NCBI GenBank assembly: GCA_012656075.1
Contig: JAAKBF010000255.1
Location: 248,001-312,000 of the forward strand
DNA length: 64,000 nt
From: Phytophthora hibernalis
Lineage: Eukaryota > Oomycota > Peronosporomycetes > Peronosporales > Peronosporaceae
Direction: 5' to 3'
Shown: piece after piece, positions 21,305 through 33,549 of the stretch
How positions within the stretch are numbered: the stretch's first letter is position 1
Layout: each line of letters starts with the position of its first letter
The notes under the pieces: generated by a model
Told to the model about the DNA's origin: nothing
Seen by the model: only the letters and a program-made list of their open reading frames with translations
Database searches by the model: none
Translations under genes and position numbers: made by a program

Positions 21305-23745
21305 TTAATTCACCACGCACAAATAACTTAGTAAATATGAAACATGAATGTTAATCTCGGCTCCATCATGCACAGGCAACTCGGCCACATTGTTGAAGAT
21401 ATGTGCTTGGCTAGATCCGTAGTAGATGCACGGTTTGTTCTCCCAGTTGATGCCGGTGACACCCTTCTGTTGCTGCCCCACAGAAGCAGCTCGCTGCGCT
21501 GCACTGAATGGCGAGCTGCACGCACTCAGACGCAAGCACGAGATTGAACTTGTACATGCAAGAGACGTCGACGCCAAAGACATCCAAGCTGCGCGAGTAG
21601 TAGATGCGGTTGGTCGTCTCCAGCTTAGCACGCCGCTTGGCAAGCACATGGACGACCGGTCGGCCGTCGCTCGGTACAGACACGCCTTCACCGAATCAGT
21701 GCTCATCTATCACGTCAACTAGCCACGCTGGTAGTGGCAGCCGGCACCAAACTCCGCACTTTGTACTGCGTGCCGACAAGATACAGTTACGGGTGGTACT
21801 ATTGGGGGTCGGCCCCAGCCTGCTCAATATGCTGCTGCTTCACTTGCTGCGCAGCGTCTCGTGCAGGAACGCGCGCAATGGCGCGCCGATTAAACCACCA
21901 GCACTTCGCGGGCATGCAGCTCACCGACAAGATCCTGGAAACCTGTTTTCCGTATCCGGGTCAAACCCAGATTCCGGAAAAACGACCCATTATGTTACTC
22001 AATCAATTTTCCAACAACTATCTTCGATATGACTGAGAATGATCCTTAAGCAAGATTCAAACTCCAAACGAAACTCTCACATGCACTGCTTCACCGCCGG
22101 TATTAAGGTAGTTTATTAAAAGTGTCCGTGTTTGCATGACCGTGTTACCAAACAGTCCGTGTTTGGAGATCGAGTCATTCATTGGCTGAAATCCGTATTC
22201 ACCCATTCCAAACAAGATGGCATGGCGAAGCCACCGACACGGTCTTCACTCCGCCCGGGTCTGAGCTTGTGCAGCGCGTCGTCTCCGAACATGCCACGCG
22301 GACGCACCATGAGCGGTGAGTGGAAGGTACTGAAGCCGCTCGTCACATACAGCTTGTACAAGGAGACACACTTGACGTTCATGAGTTCTCTTGTTGTTCA
22401 GGTTGAGGTCGAAGACAAATACCTGGGGACCAAGAGCGTGGGTCGTGTTCACGATGCGGCAGCCCGTCCGGCTGATGCCCACGACGTCCACGATGCGGGC
22501 AAGGAGTGGTCACAAACAGCTCGCCAGTTTTAGTCATTCGCAGTTTAGCTTTTTCGTTGTTTAGCTTTGTAAGAACTTCGTCCCCCTCGTTACCAAGACT
22601 CGTCCATGGCTATCAGTTGTACTCGTGGTGATCATCTTAAGATGTCCCGGGCATTATGAAGCCTGTGTACGGTAAGGTCACGAGGGTTTTCGGCACGTCG
22701 ACTGACGTTGTCGACGTTGACAATGCCACACACAAGTGGAAGGTGTCGATTGCCGTCGCAGTGGATCGATAAGTCACCGCAGAGGTGGACACAGGGCCCC
22801 AGCCAGTCCTCTGGTTGCGCCAAGGCGTCGCGGCCCAGTTGGAATATGCGTGGGTGTACGGTCAGGTCGTGCGCGTGACCGACAAGCAACTAATCGTGTG
22901 TCATAGCACCGGCGGGGAAGTGACTGTGCGGCTCACGGATGTAATTCAAGTCGACCCCATCATCGCGCTGCCTCGAGGCGGCCAGTGACGAGGCGGCCGG
23001 CGAGATTAAAGGCCGCCACAGCACGCTCCTCGATCGCTTGCTGGGCAGCATGACCAAGCGCAGCCCGCGTCCGTCACGGGACATCAGCGTCCTCCTGCAC
23101 AATGTCGTGCCGATGGTTGCCATCCCGGAGGGTTCCATGAAGCGCTCGTGGATCGACCCATAAGATGGCACAGAGCGCGTGTTCCCGTTGGAACGCGTAA
23201 TCGATTTCGTTCACGTCACTGACAGCACGGCCCGGAGGGTGACCAAATCCGTGCGTGACGCCGTTGTTAAATCGTTCTGTCGGCCTCCAGTCAGTAACCT
23301 TACAATAGCCGCCGCGGAGGCCCCTTTCATGCCCGGAAGGCTGCGCACAAAACGTTCGCTCCCATCGGAAGACTCGTGTTTCAATGTAACGAGCACAGGA
23401 CCACAGCAGGATGCTGACCCAGACCTCAACGCGCAATATGGAGAAATTGAGTGCAGACCCTGTACTGCTCGCCCACTTCTTGCAAGTTGTGCCGGCAGCT
23501 CAACGGTCGCACGTCGACAGCACCGCTGAACCAGTGGTTTCACAGTCTATGCGCTACGGCCCGAACCCGTATAAAGGTATCCCGGAGAAGTCCAGAGCCC
23601 TCGAAGTTCACGTTCCATCACGGCCGTCAGCGCTTCCGTGTACGCCGCGCGATGACGCCGCCGTCACTGGCAGGTTCGTCGCCCGTCGATTTCCTTGATA
23701 GCTTGATCTCGCACCCCGTAGTCCAGTTTGCACCGCACCCAGAAC
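21305..23745. other. Unassigned region upstream of the DIRS-like element
   Basis: It contains several overlapping open frames, none recognised. One short frame (22785-22988) ends in AWVYGQVVRVTDKQLIVCHS, which has a weak SH3-barrel-like pattern but no identifiable family. GC content and codon texture resemble the downstream DIRS-like element, so part of this may be its 5' region. Confidence 0.3.
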
Positions 23746-23859
23746 ACTAATGCGGCTGTTCGATCTCAAGTTTGGCACGCGTGGCCTGTCGATCATGCAC
23801 CTCGCGTGGATCAGCTCAATCCAAAAGATGGAGTGTAATATGAAGTCAGGCGTAAACAT

Positions 23860-24480
23860 GCAGAACTTTTCATTAGCCGTTGCTCTCCCTCCTGCGCCAA
23901 CGCCTAGATCGCTGGAGGAGATCAGCATGGCACTGTCGAGTTACATACCTACTGCGTCGCATTCTGCACAGTCGACGTGGACGCTGTCGCACTGGAACTA
24001 TTCACCTTTGTCCAGCAGCTCCTCGGCCACGACACGTGGGCAGCGGACAATCTACCACGTCCCGTCTACTGGCTGAACAGCCACCTGGAGCAGTTCCGCA
24101 CGAAGGCTGTCCACGATCTCAATGGAGAAAACACCAGACGTACGGTGTGCGCGTCCATAGCAATCACAGACCCAGACTACCAGGCCATCATCCAGCTGTT
24201 GAACCAGATAACTGGCGCTGCTGCGACCCAGTGTGAGCGCAGCTCCAGCACTGCACATCACCACGCGGAAGTCTCTAAACGCCGGCCACAGTCGCCCGCT
24301 CAAGCAAGAGACGCGCCAGTACGAGCAGCCCCGGTGGAGCGTCTCACAGTCGGACTTTGCGGCAATCAGACATCACATCCCACGTTCCAACAACCGTGAG
24401 ATGTGCGTCCGCTTAAGGGTGTACCGGTTCCCATGCTGACCCAGCGCAATGTGGTCAGCAACACCGTATCCACGACAATC
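23860..24480 (+). pseudogene. DIRS-like gag segment
   Basis: Reads FSLAVALPPAPTPRSLEEIS, then FVQQLLGHDTWAADNLPRPV, WLNSHLEQFRTKAVHDLNGE and ITDPDYQAIIQLLNQ across two frames. It ends in a basic region (RHHIPRSNNREMCVR). No zinc knuckle is clear. The assignment to gag rests on its position before the reverse transcriptase. Confidence 0.55.
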
Positions 24481-24779
24481 CCGTGACGCTGCATCCCGAT
24501 CTCCGCGCCTACATTTAGCGCTTCAGTGGTCTACACGCTGATCCCCAGCACTTGTGATACGCGGCGCCGAGTGGGTATGCCTCCAAGCCACGCACTGTGC
24601 AAGCGCCCTCGCCGAGCTCCATGTCGACGAAGCAGCAGCAGCGGTTCGAACGTCCCAGAAGCTCGCAAAAGTACGATCTGCGCGATGTTGGTAATAAACC
24701 CGATTGGCAATCGATATAGTCGCAACTTGCTCGTCGGTCCAGCTCTCCTTACCATATCTCGTGCGAATTGTGCGGGGTG

Positions 24780-26260
24780 AGTCTACAAGCGACAGTCGTC
24801 CGAACAAGGCGCTAGGCCAAGCCACGTGCTCCACGACTACGCCCATCGCAAGGTCATAGAGCGCATTGCCACCGAAGGGTTCCACGTGCGGTGACTACGG
24901 CAGCACCCGAATCAGGTTCAGCGACCACGAAATCACGATCGGCTGTGGTATGTACTGGCCGCGTCTGTCTCGGATCGTGGAAGGAGAAGCACCGGGTACA
25001 TACCTTTTAGTGGACGCCGAGTTGTTCCAACACTGGGCGGTTCACGTCAGTCGTTTGGCGCGGTTCTAAAAGTGGAGGACGCCAGCCGCCTGATCCACGG
25101 CCTATCGCACCCGTTCCCAGATTGTCCCAACGAGTTCACAGACAAGTCATCGCTGCCTCCAGTCCAGTACGTACACATGGCGGTATTAGCTAGGCGAATT
25201 GATCTTCTGCGGGCGCCTTTTTCGACGGTGGAGATCCTCATGCTCAAGGAAAATGTGAGCGGCGCGTTCCGGCATCTTAGCGAACACGCTGACGATGTGG
25301 GGTGGATGTGAGGTCTGCTGCCGCAAAGCCAAGCCGGTGACATCGATTTATCTGCACCATTCGGCTGGACAGGTTCGCCGGCGATCTACGGCATATTCGG
25401 TCTCGCTGTCTCCTTCTGGGTGGGCAGAGAGAGCCCAGCCAGAATGGACGCCAATGCAACCGACGCAGACCCATGCTTTGCATACGAATGGGTGGAAAAT
25501 CACATCCTGATCGAGCCAAACTTGGGTGTACGGTGTCATGCCGCCGAGGACACACTCCGACTTGCCATGATGGTTGTCCTCGGACCAAACGCATCAACGA
25601 GTCCAAGTTCATGTCGTGGTCGACAACCGTCACTGCGCTGGGCTTGGAATGGGACACAGTCGCGTTGACCGTGTCCATTCCCGTCGTTTAAATCGAGAAT
25701 GCGGTTGGTCGAGTCACAGCCATGTTATCGTCGCCCACCACGCACCGCCAACGGCTTCAGTCTCTGATGGGCAATCTATGCCACGTGTCATCGTGCCTCC
25801 GGGCCGCGCGTCCATTCTACCAACGTCTTAACGAATTGTGCTGTTGTTCGTCGCGTCATGCTTCGAACAAGCTGACTGACGACGCACTGGACGATCTCCA
25901 GTGGTTCAGCAGCATGGATCTCTGCGTGGCATTTCCACGCGACTATATGGTCAGCTCCCGGTGTCTGACGTCCACTTGTACATGGATACCAGCGACTACA
26001 GGTTGTATGTGCTTGATCCGGCTCGCCGCCTGTACCTGACCGTGGTGTTTGACGAACACGAACGTCAGCTCCTCCGATCCACCACCAAGAAGGTCGCATT
26101 CGACATCAACGTGCAATGACAGCTCCGCATTGTGTACGCGTGCGTGCTGTTTGGGGCATCGTGGAGTACCCAGGCGCTGACATCGTGACCACGCACCCGT
26201 TGCTGGACGGACAACGGAACAGCTCTAGCACGAATCAACACGCTGGCATCAAATAGCACG
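24780..26260 (+). pseudogene. DIRS-like reverse transcriptase and RNase H
   Basis: Blocks in order: LLVDAELFQHWAVHVS (about 25010), DASRLIHGLSHPFPDCPNEF, KSSLPPVQYVHMAVLARRID, LMLKENVSGAFRHL (palm motif A region), SPAIYGIFGLAVSFWVGRES and FAYEWVENHILIEP. The last corresponds to the xxDD active-site box, here VENH instead of VDDH. The thumb and RNase H region follows (QSLMGNLCHVSSCLRAARPF, then DVHLYMDTSDYRLYVLDPAR). It is spread over at least three frames with stops near 25070 and 25310. The changed DD box means it cannot be active as read. Confidence 0.75.
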
Positions 26261-26289
26261 CTGGTTCAAGAACTCAAACGGTGTATTGG

Positions 26290-27530
26290 CTTGGCCCAAA
26301 CCACACAGGTTCCGAGTATCCGCTGCGCATCTACCTGGAGTGGCGAACACCATCGCAGATGTTGGATCACGGCTCATTGTCGTCTCCAATGGACGTAAGT
26401 TTACTGTGATCGTGAATGAACGCAGGTTGTCGTGCCAGCGACACTGCATATGGTGTACAGGACATTCTCCACCAACTTCAAGCCGCATCACTGGCCGACA
26501 GCTTCCGGATGGCGTACGACAGTACGTTGTGGCAGTGGTGCGAATGGCGGTCCGTCGGGGACAGATCAGCTCAGCTGCCCCGCGCGCGGGAACCCAAGTC
26601 ACTCGAGCTCGTCGCGTTCGCCATCGCCTGCTCGACGGGGGCCGCCGGAACTGGACTCAACTCGCCAGCGACCATGTTGTCCAAGGTCAGCCACTTGGCT
26701 TGGCATCATCTGCAGCGCTACGGATACGGTGTCCGGCTCCACGCCGCCCACCTCCTCGCTATGCGCGGGATGCGTCGGTTGTCACCACCTTCCAGCCGCA
26801 AGTCCCCATTACAACCGAGGTCCTTCGTCAGCTTCGCCGCCCCCTTGACTTTCGTCAAACCCACCACCGTGTTTTATGGGGGCTACAGTCATGGGCGTTT
26901 ACTTTCTCCTCAGGCGCTCCGAGTACCTAGCCGTGAGTGGCAAGACGTCGAGATTCAATTTCCAGAGAAGTGACATCTTCCTCACCGATGACACCGGTGA
27001 CCGGGTATTCAAGCGGGACACAGCAACCCGTATGACGATCACCTTCGGGGGCAGCAAGGCGGACCAGTTCGTCGAGTCGACAAGCAGAACGCTCTCCCGA
27101 TCGGTATTCTCGTGGATGAGCCCAGTACGTGCAACGTGGGCTCTCGTCGTGGAAAGAACCAACGCCGGGCGACCAGAGACCTCTCCGCTGTCTGCGCTCC
27201 CAGACGGCTCGACTCTCACGGCTGGCGAGGTAACTCGATGGATCAAGATCGCAGCACGACCGTGTGGACAAGATGAGACGCGCTATAGTACTCACTCACT
27301 CCGGACCGACGGCGCGAAAGCTCTCTTCTCAGCACACACTGATCAAGCCCCACGGTCGTTGGAGAAGCGACTGCTTCCAGCGGTACGTCCACATCGACAA
27401 CTCCTCGACCATCAAGACCTCCAGAACGATGACACTGGAGAAGCAGACCACGATACCGAGAAAGAACGAGAACCGACGCATCGCTATGCTCATCAGGGGC
27501 TGCCTCCACTCCATGGAGGCTGTCGGTAAT
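26290..27530 (+). pseudogene. DIRS-like tyrosine recombinase
   Basis: The N-terminal SAM-like segment at 26416-26700 reads SFRMAYDSTLWQWCEW and TMLSKVSHLAWHHLQRYGYG. The catalytic domain at 26876 onward has the first Arg in VYFLLRRSEYLAV, a Lys in FGGSKADQ and the HxxR box in YSTHSLRTDGAKALF (about 27290). A frameshift near 27350 removes the catalytic Tyr region from the frame. This recombinase would integrate the circular DNA copy of the retrotransposon. Confidence 0.75.
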
Positions 27531-27609
27531 CGATCTTCCCCGCTCGTGCCCCCAACGCGTATGGAAAGTGTTGCTTACTTCAACAGGGCGATATTAACCC
27601 TTTCGTGAT

Positions 27610-28700
27610 CCACTTGATATACTATGGTTTACAAACTTAAGTCATTACATGTAAAATGATGCATTTTGCTGCGTTTTAGGGCTGCGAAAGGGCGACGTCA
27701 AATCTTCCATTTGGATTTGATTGTGTTGATTATGTTCCAAGTGTCCCACCGAAATCGTACTTAAAAACGAAGCTACGCTCTCGTATTAATACTTAACTAA
27801 AAACAAGCGGTATTTGGAAGGGTTACCGGTAATACTGTACAGTAATCGATGAGGTCCCAAACGTCGGTCCCAAAAAGAGAGCCAATCACCCGATAGCATC
27901 CAAATCATTTGAACAAATTTATGGCTGGATTACTGGGTCCATAGCGTTGAAAAACCCTCAGGTTTTTCTCGGAGCCGCCCCTTTGGAGAATCACACTTCG
28001 CGTCCAGCCCGACGAGCAACACGCGCCTCTTTGCAGCGCGGCGCACCCCTCTCTCTCCCCGACCCATCCGCGCATCCGACGATTTGCCGCGTCGATCCCG
28101 ACGACAATGTCCCGCATGCAGCACCAAAACCCAGCAGGGCGAGCGAAATGCTGCTTGATTCGGGTGCTACGGAGTCGCGTGCTGCTGGTACTTCTGGCAC
28201 GTTGATGTCCTGCGTGCGTGGGCTGTGTGTTTTATAACAGTGCTAACCCTATGTCGGTTGTCGTTGTGATTAGAGAGCAAGGTGGTCGCGTACGCTCTGT
28301 TTTGTGTGCATGCTTTTTTTGTAATAGGCATTTGTAAGCATAATACAATCGAGTGTTTCTACGACTCCAAGTCTTTTTGCTTCTATTGGTGGCTGTCTGG
28401 CGTGCAACGATCGACAACACCACCGTTCGCTTTGCGTGTGATCGTCGTGAGCGGGACGGTGGTCGACCTTCAGTTTTTTCCAGCGTTTACGAAGCGACCC
28501 CGCTGTTGTAGACCGACCTTCCCGTCGATGTTCCCCAGCGCCGTGTTTGTCTTTTTGTCCAAGTCTTCGGCAAGCGTCCACAGTGCCTGCTTCCGCAGAC
28601 GATGCGCGACACCATCTCGATCCAGCGGAGAAGTTTGTACGTCAACCTGTCGGCCTGCTGCTATCACCATGATGTTCACGCATGCCTTGAGATCAGCACG
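27610..28700. other. Intergenic, no gene recognised
   Basis: Several short overlapping frames without motifs. A TACATGTA palindrome is at 27646 and a TACCGGTA at 27824. Confidence 0.4.
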
Positions 28701-28709
28701 GACAAATTG

Positions 28710-30114
28710 TTATTTCTTCTGTGTTGCTGTGTGCCACAGGTTCAGCGTGTACCAGTTGTAGAAGCTTCCAGCAAGCGAGTGTGCCTCAACGATGACGTCG
28801 CTGGTTGAGTGGGCTAGCCTATCAGCTGATGAGCAACTACATGGTACCGAAGCAGCACTAACAGTACTGACTGGCTTGATCTCTTGAAGCGCGACGAGCT
28901 TGTGAAGGGTGCGCTGCATAGTTGCGATGGATGACAGCATCTGCGTGACGGCAGCCGCAAGCACAGTGGTGCCACCGCTGCTGCGATCCCCAAGCTGCGC
29001 GACGTTCTCCGTCTCCCATGCCGAGCGAAGCTGCTGACCCCAGTCGATGCACGTTTGCAGCGACATTCGGGACCCCAATGCTGAGTTGGTTGTGTCAAGG
29101 GTTTCGTGGAAGCGGTACACGTAGTGCGACGTGAAGCCTGTCGACGTCTGCTCTGTGGTGACTTCAGCTGTGACTTCTTCTAGGTGAATCAGCAAGGATG
29201 CTAGTGCAGCATCCAAGACCATTGTGTCGACGTTGAGACTCGTATCAGTGAAGCCACTGGCGTTCTTGAAGAGCTTCCCGTGAAGGGTAAGCAGCTGAGC
29301 ATACTATAGTCCAGTGAGCACCTCCCGCAGCGTTGCAATCGTCGGCGTGGTGCAAGGCAGATGCGGGTCTCTGTATCCGGCTAAGACATTGCCGACGCTT
29401 TGGTCTTCGCGTATGGTAGTGCCGACGTACGCGAACGCTTTCGTGAGAGAGTCCAGCCGCCAAGCATCACGCGTCGAGATCCACTGGATCGCAAGTTGCG
29501 GCGATGCGTTCGCGTACGCTGCCGATCCACGACGCCTAGCAAAGCAAGTATCGATAACTCGTCCAAACGTATGCCACATTAACGTTAGTACAGCAGCATC
29601 GTGCAGACTCTTGTAGTCAGACCCAACGCCCTTGATGGCCGTTTCTCGCACCAGTACACGCAAATCGCCGAGCGTGCAGCCTGGAGCTTTTCCTATCTGC
29701 ACGCCCGCAAGCAAATTTCTCTCCTCGATGGTTGAGGCCATTTTGTCGCGAATTTTGGCAATTCGGTTGGTGTCTGAGGATACCGCTCCCGTAAAAGGTT
29801 AACGACTTGTGACATATATAGTCGACAGCGGTGGCCTTACCAAGGCAGCTTCCTCGAGCACTTGGCTTAGTTTGCATAAAAATGGAAAAATCAGTTAGCA
29901 GCGAGTAAAAGTGTTGACTAGGGATAGCACCATGAGCAGCCAGCGCTTCAGCTATGCTAGCAATAGAGTCCTCATTCATGTTACCCAGAGCTAAGAATTC
30001 ACTGAAGCACTTCAGCGCTGCTGTCTCCTGCCCTGCTGTTCCTTGCGGGATGTCAAGTCCCTCGCCGCGCGCTGCATCTTTTCCGATGATAACGTTAGTG
30101 TATCGAAGGCTCAA
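28710..30114 (-). pseudogene. Crypton-type tyrosine recombinase, internally deleted
   Basis: The N-terminal part from 30114 reads ETAALKCFSEFLALG, QHFYSLLTDFSIFMQ and LGKATAVDYICHKSLTF. After a frame change near 29750, the catalytic domain start is seen (LMWHTFGRVIDTCFARRRGS), with the first catalytic Arg in HTFGR. The text then jumps directly to AAYANASPQLAIQWISTR, so the middle of the catalytic domain appears to be deleted. An in-frame TAG follows LREVLTGL at about 29304, and the frame goes on to 28710 (LLTLHGKLFKNASGF, TSHYVYRFHETLD, MLSSIATMQRTLHKLVAL). No reverse transcriptase is nearby on this strand, which fits a Crypton-type DNA element. Confidence 0.65.
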
Positions 30115-30119
30115 CCACC

Positions 30120-30600
30120 AACAGTAACGATGAAATTTGTATTGGGAATTTGTGGACTTTAACGAGTAATGTAATATTTACATTTGAGTTTTGTATGTGA
30201 TATTATTTGATAACGCGTTGGGACAATGATGATGTCGGGTATGATTGGCTATAATGTCACATGCGCTTGCACTGATTGGTTAGATATCATCATGGACAGC
30301 CGCCCGAAAAATCGAGCTGGGAGTACCGGTACCGGTAAGCTTGGTGGAGCGGTGTATTTGGTCGGAAAGGATCTGTTTTCAAAGTCAAGACGTGTATTTT
30401 GTATACTGGCAACGACAGAGTACTGGCAGATCCATGTTTTCTTTAAAAGAAGACCGCTTGATTTCTTCTTTTATCTTCTTTTAATTAAAAGAATATTTCT
30501 TTTTTAGAAGGCTTTCTTTACATCCCAGCCTGTATCCCATACGCGGGTGTATCCCATAACAAAGAATATCCGGGACAAATCAAAGGAGAAACCTTCCTAT
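30120..30600. other. Intergenic, no gene recognised
   Basis: It includes an overlapping double TACCGGTA at 30324-30337 and a TTCTTTT-rich stretch at 30440-30510. No coding signal. Confidence 0.5.
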
Positions 30601-30602
30601 GC

Positions 30603-31696
30603 CTAATGCAAGACCGCAATGACAGCAGAAATAACACCGACCACAAGTGTAGCGAGACGCGGAGTCGAAGATTCGTTCGTATCGCCGTTGGTCGTCGAAG
30701 GTGCAGAAGTCACCGTCCTGGTCGGCTGCGTGCCGCTACCGGCCACGCCCTCCCTGTTGCCCGATCTCGATGATGCAAGGCAAGCGTTCGACACGCACGT
30801 CGGCTCACGGACTGGAACGCTGGCCTCTTCGCACCCCAACGATCCGGTGGTACCATACTTATTGGACGCATTGGGCATGGATATCTGGCTGATACCATCA
30901 CCTTCGTAGTTGGTTGCCGTGACCTGCTTCGCGCTGATGCAAATAGTACCCGGGCCCTGTGCGTCCAGCTGCAGCTGAGCCGCCTTAAACGACGACGCCA
31001 GTAGCGAAATGGCCGCTGAGCCCTGCACATCGAACTGCGCGTCCCCGCGACCGACACGCTCTCGACGTTGAACTGAAGGCTCGCGGTGGCCTCTACATCC
31101 AGCTGCAGTTGACACACGCTCATGGCCGTACTCGCCGCCGATACGTACATGGCACTGGATCCGCTGACGTCCACCTGCAGCACGGCGGTGGTACTACTCG
31201 ACACCAACACCCCATCCTCGATGACAACCTGGGCCGATCGCTGACTCAGCACGTCCGCCACGGCGTCCCTGGAAGCCAAGGAAATCTCGGTGAGCAGGTA
31301 GCCGCTGACCATGGGGGACGACGTACGGTTGCCGATACGCACGTTCAGCCATCCGTCGTTGGCACTAACACCGTCGTTACCACCCGTGTAGATAGCGCCT
31401 CCGTTGCCCACAGTAACAGCATCCACGACGGCCTTCGAGTCGCCCGACACATTCACGTACCCGAGCACTCCGTTCGGCAGCCCGCTCACGTAGCTAACGT
31501 ACACGCGGCCAGCGAGGTCGAGATCGATGGAGTTGATAACGTCGGGGGTGGCCGCGCTGAGCGTCCACTGCTTGACGAAGCTCACGTGCTCGGTGGTGGA
31601 AGTGGTGGCTTCAGCCATCCCGGAGGTGACGGTGAACTTGGCCGTGGTGCAAGTGGTCATGGACACCACGGCGAGGAGAAGGGCTTGGAGATTCAT
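30603..31696 (-). pseudogene. Secreted family member B (GPI-type tail), one-base frameshift
   Basis: Starts at 31696 (MNLQALLLAVVSMTTCTTA, signal peptide) and runs through FTVTSGMAEATTSTTEHVSF and the conserved family blocks. At 31043-31046 a run of four C (five in gene C) shifts the frame. The alternative frame then continues with full similarity (GDAQFDVQGSAAISLLAS) to a stop at 30603. The end, ESSTPRLATLVVGVISAVIA, is a hydrophobic GPI-anchor-type tail, as in gene D. With one base restored the protein would be full length. It is therefore either a very young pseudogene or an assembly error. Confidence 0.8.
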
Positions 31697-31790
31697 GATG
31701 TCGGTGGTTGTTGTTGGCGATGGTTTCGCTGAGGACTTGTTTGCTCGCTGTCGTTTTTGATAATGAGGTGCATAGATAACGTCGCGAGCG
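30890..31790. repeat. Left arm of gene B/gene C inverted repeat
   Basis: About 0.9 kb, inverted and nearly identical to 35630-36570. The arms include the promoter region and most of the coding region. Similarity ends at the same codon region (after NKYGTTG) where gene C switches to a gene A-type tail. Confidence 0.85.
31759..31768 (-). promoter_or_regulatory. Oomycete-type initiator element, gene B
   Basis: The minus strand reads CCTCATTATC about 63-72 nt upstream of the gene B start, identical to the one before gene C. Confidence 0.5.
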
Positions 31791-32070
31791 CGAGAAGTTG
31801 ACAGGCATCGTACACCAAGTACTGCAGGTGCAGCTGGAGCGACAACGCAGACGTGCAATTGGGACACGATATTGAATAATTGTGCCCCCTTTGTCTGCGT
31901 CGCGTCGCCTATCACAAAGGAACCCGTGGACTCTACTCAGTTCTTCGAAGTATAATACATGTATGTCGTTGTTCTTGACCTACCGGCAGTATCCATACTA
32001 TTTATTTGCTTTGTTGCGACAGCAAGCGGTGAAAATGGGTTCGCTGCTCGCTGCGGCTTTCCCAACTTTG

Positions 32071-32196
32071 CGCTGTAGGGCTGCAGGTTGCAGTGGTACC
32101 GGTATGCTAACCTGTCTCGTTTCATCGATTACAGGACGCAATCAAAAATACATGCTTGTAAGAAGAGCACATCGTAGCGCTGCAGCCCTACAGCGC
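32071..32196. repeat. Small foldback element with 16-17-bp perfect arms
   Basis: GCGCTGTAGGGCTGCAG is followed about 95 bp later by its exact reverse complement. No target duplication is obvious. It could be a tiny MITE or a hairpin RNA source. Confidence 0.6.
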
Positions 32197-32199
32197 TGC

Positions 32200-33460
32200 C
32201 ATGTGGAGCGGATGAAAATTCAGTGGCTCGGGTACATGTTGCTTACACGTACTTCAGTATTAATAAGCTTCGTTGTGAGAGCTTTGGTGGCAAGCCGAAC
32301 ACATGAATTAATAAAGCACTTGTACAGACTTTTATTTTGTGCTAACAAACCCTGTTGTCCTAAATTTTTGTTTGAGGCAACTGGTCGTATTTTTATTTTT
32401 CTTATTTTCCTCTACAATCTTTTGTTTCTCAATCGTCTACTTGCAAGTATGTAGACTGTACCTATGTGCAAACAAAGGCTACAGCCACGAAACCAGCTGG
32501 CGCGACGTAATAAATTTGAGTGTCGGGGCTAAATTATAATACAGGGTCGTCGCCCTCATCACTACTCGAGCATAAATTTAGGGAATTAGAGCGCTACATC
32601 ATTGTAGCGAGTTTTGTGAAGAGCCAACCGCCACAAGGACGGACAAGCCGACGGGCGCAGACACGTGAGTTGATCCACGCGAGACTTGACAAGCTTGCCG
32701 AAATGTAGCAAAAGCTGTAGAAATGAGACCTACCCTGGAGAAGATACTAGGCGTTTAGCTGGAGTTTCAGCCTCTAATCGAAGAAAATAAGGAACGTAGT
32801 TTGCTCAATGCGCCGCTTAGCACTGATTCGTGGTCTGTGAGAACACCCTCCGGTATGTATTAATACATTATAAATATTATTATTATAAAATACTAACGTT
32901 TCATGTAATAAGATGGAAACTTGAAAATATAGATTGATTTTAAAATCCCTAAAAGCAACCATACATGTACATGTCTGTCTTCAGAATGCATAATAGCTGC
33001 CATTTTCCGGTATAGAACAATCGCCCAGGTAAACAAAAATAATACTAGTTAAAGAGCTCCGATTCGCTACTTTGAACCCCCTAATAGGGGTTTCAAAGGA
33101 GAACGGTAGAATTCCACAGACAGGACAGGTAAACCGCACAGACGATTTAGTATAACCACAGACAAACAGAGTTTCGCACAGATAAGCTTGTCACATGGTG
33201 TAAATCCACGCGTTTTAGCGAGAAAATCACAGTTCGTGAGCTAAGATAAGGTGGGACACATTGGAGAGGGCGAACGTGCCTAAACTAGTACAGATTAGTG
33301 CGACCGCCAGCCACTGATATTCATTATCCAACACAGCGTCAAGGGGCCGGACCCATAAAGGCACCGAGAGTGAGTGTGGCACCGTCCAGCGCCCAAACCC
33401 CATAAAGGCGCGCACATCCAAGTGTGCGTGTGGCATAAAAAGATCAGTACGACAAGAGGT
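32200..33460. other. Intergenic, no gene recognised
   Basis: AT-rich to about 33000. At 33340-33440 there are two imperfect copies of a CCCATAAAGGCRC-containing repeat. No coding motif. Confidence 0.45.
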
Positions 33461-33549
33461 GGCGTGGGCGAGCGTAGCGATCTGTAAGTCTGGAAGTAGC
33501 CCGTGGGAATGTAACGCCTTGAGATCTGTACATCTGGAGGTGACACGTG

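Larger units (their letters stand above)
23750..27560 (+). mobile_element. DIRS-like tyrosine-recombinase retrotransposon, decayed
   Basis: Gag-like, reverse transcriptase, RNase H and tyrosine recombinase segments occur in this order on the plus strand. That order, with a recombinase instead of an integrase, defines the DIRS group. All modules contain frameshifts or stops. I could not locate the terminal or internal complementary repeats, so the ends are approximate. Confidence 0.75.

Noticed and set aside
22785..22988. Myosin-type N-terminal SH3 fragment
   Set aside because: The resemblance is weak, and no motor domain or other myosin motif lies nearby.
31109..31732. 207-residue plus-strand frame, repeated in part at 36034-36315 (minus)
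   Set aside because: Both are antisense to genes B and C. The sense frame has a signal peptide and family similarity.
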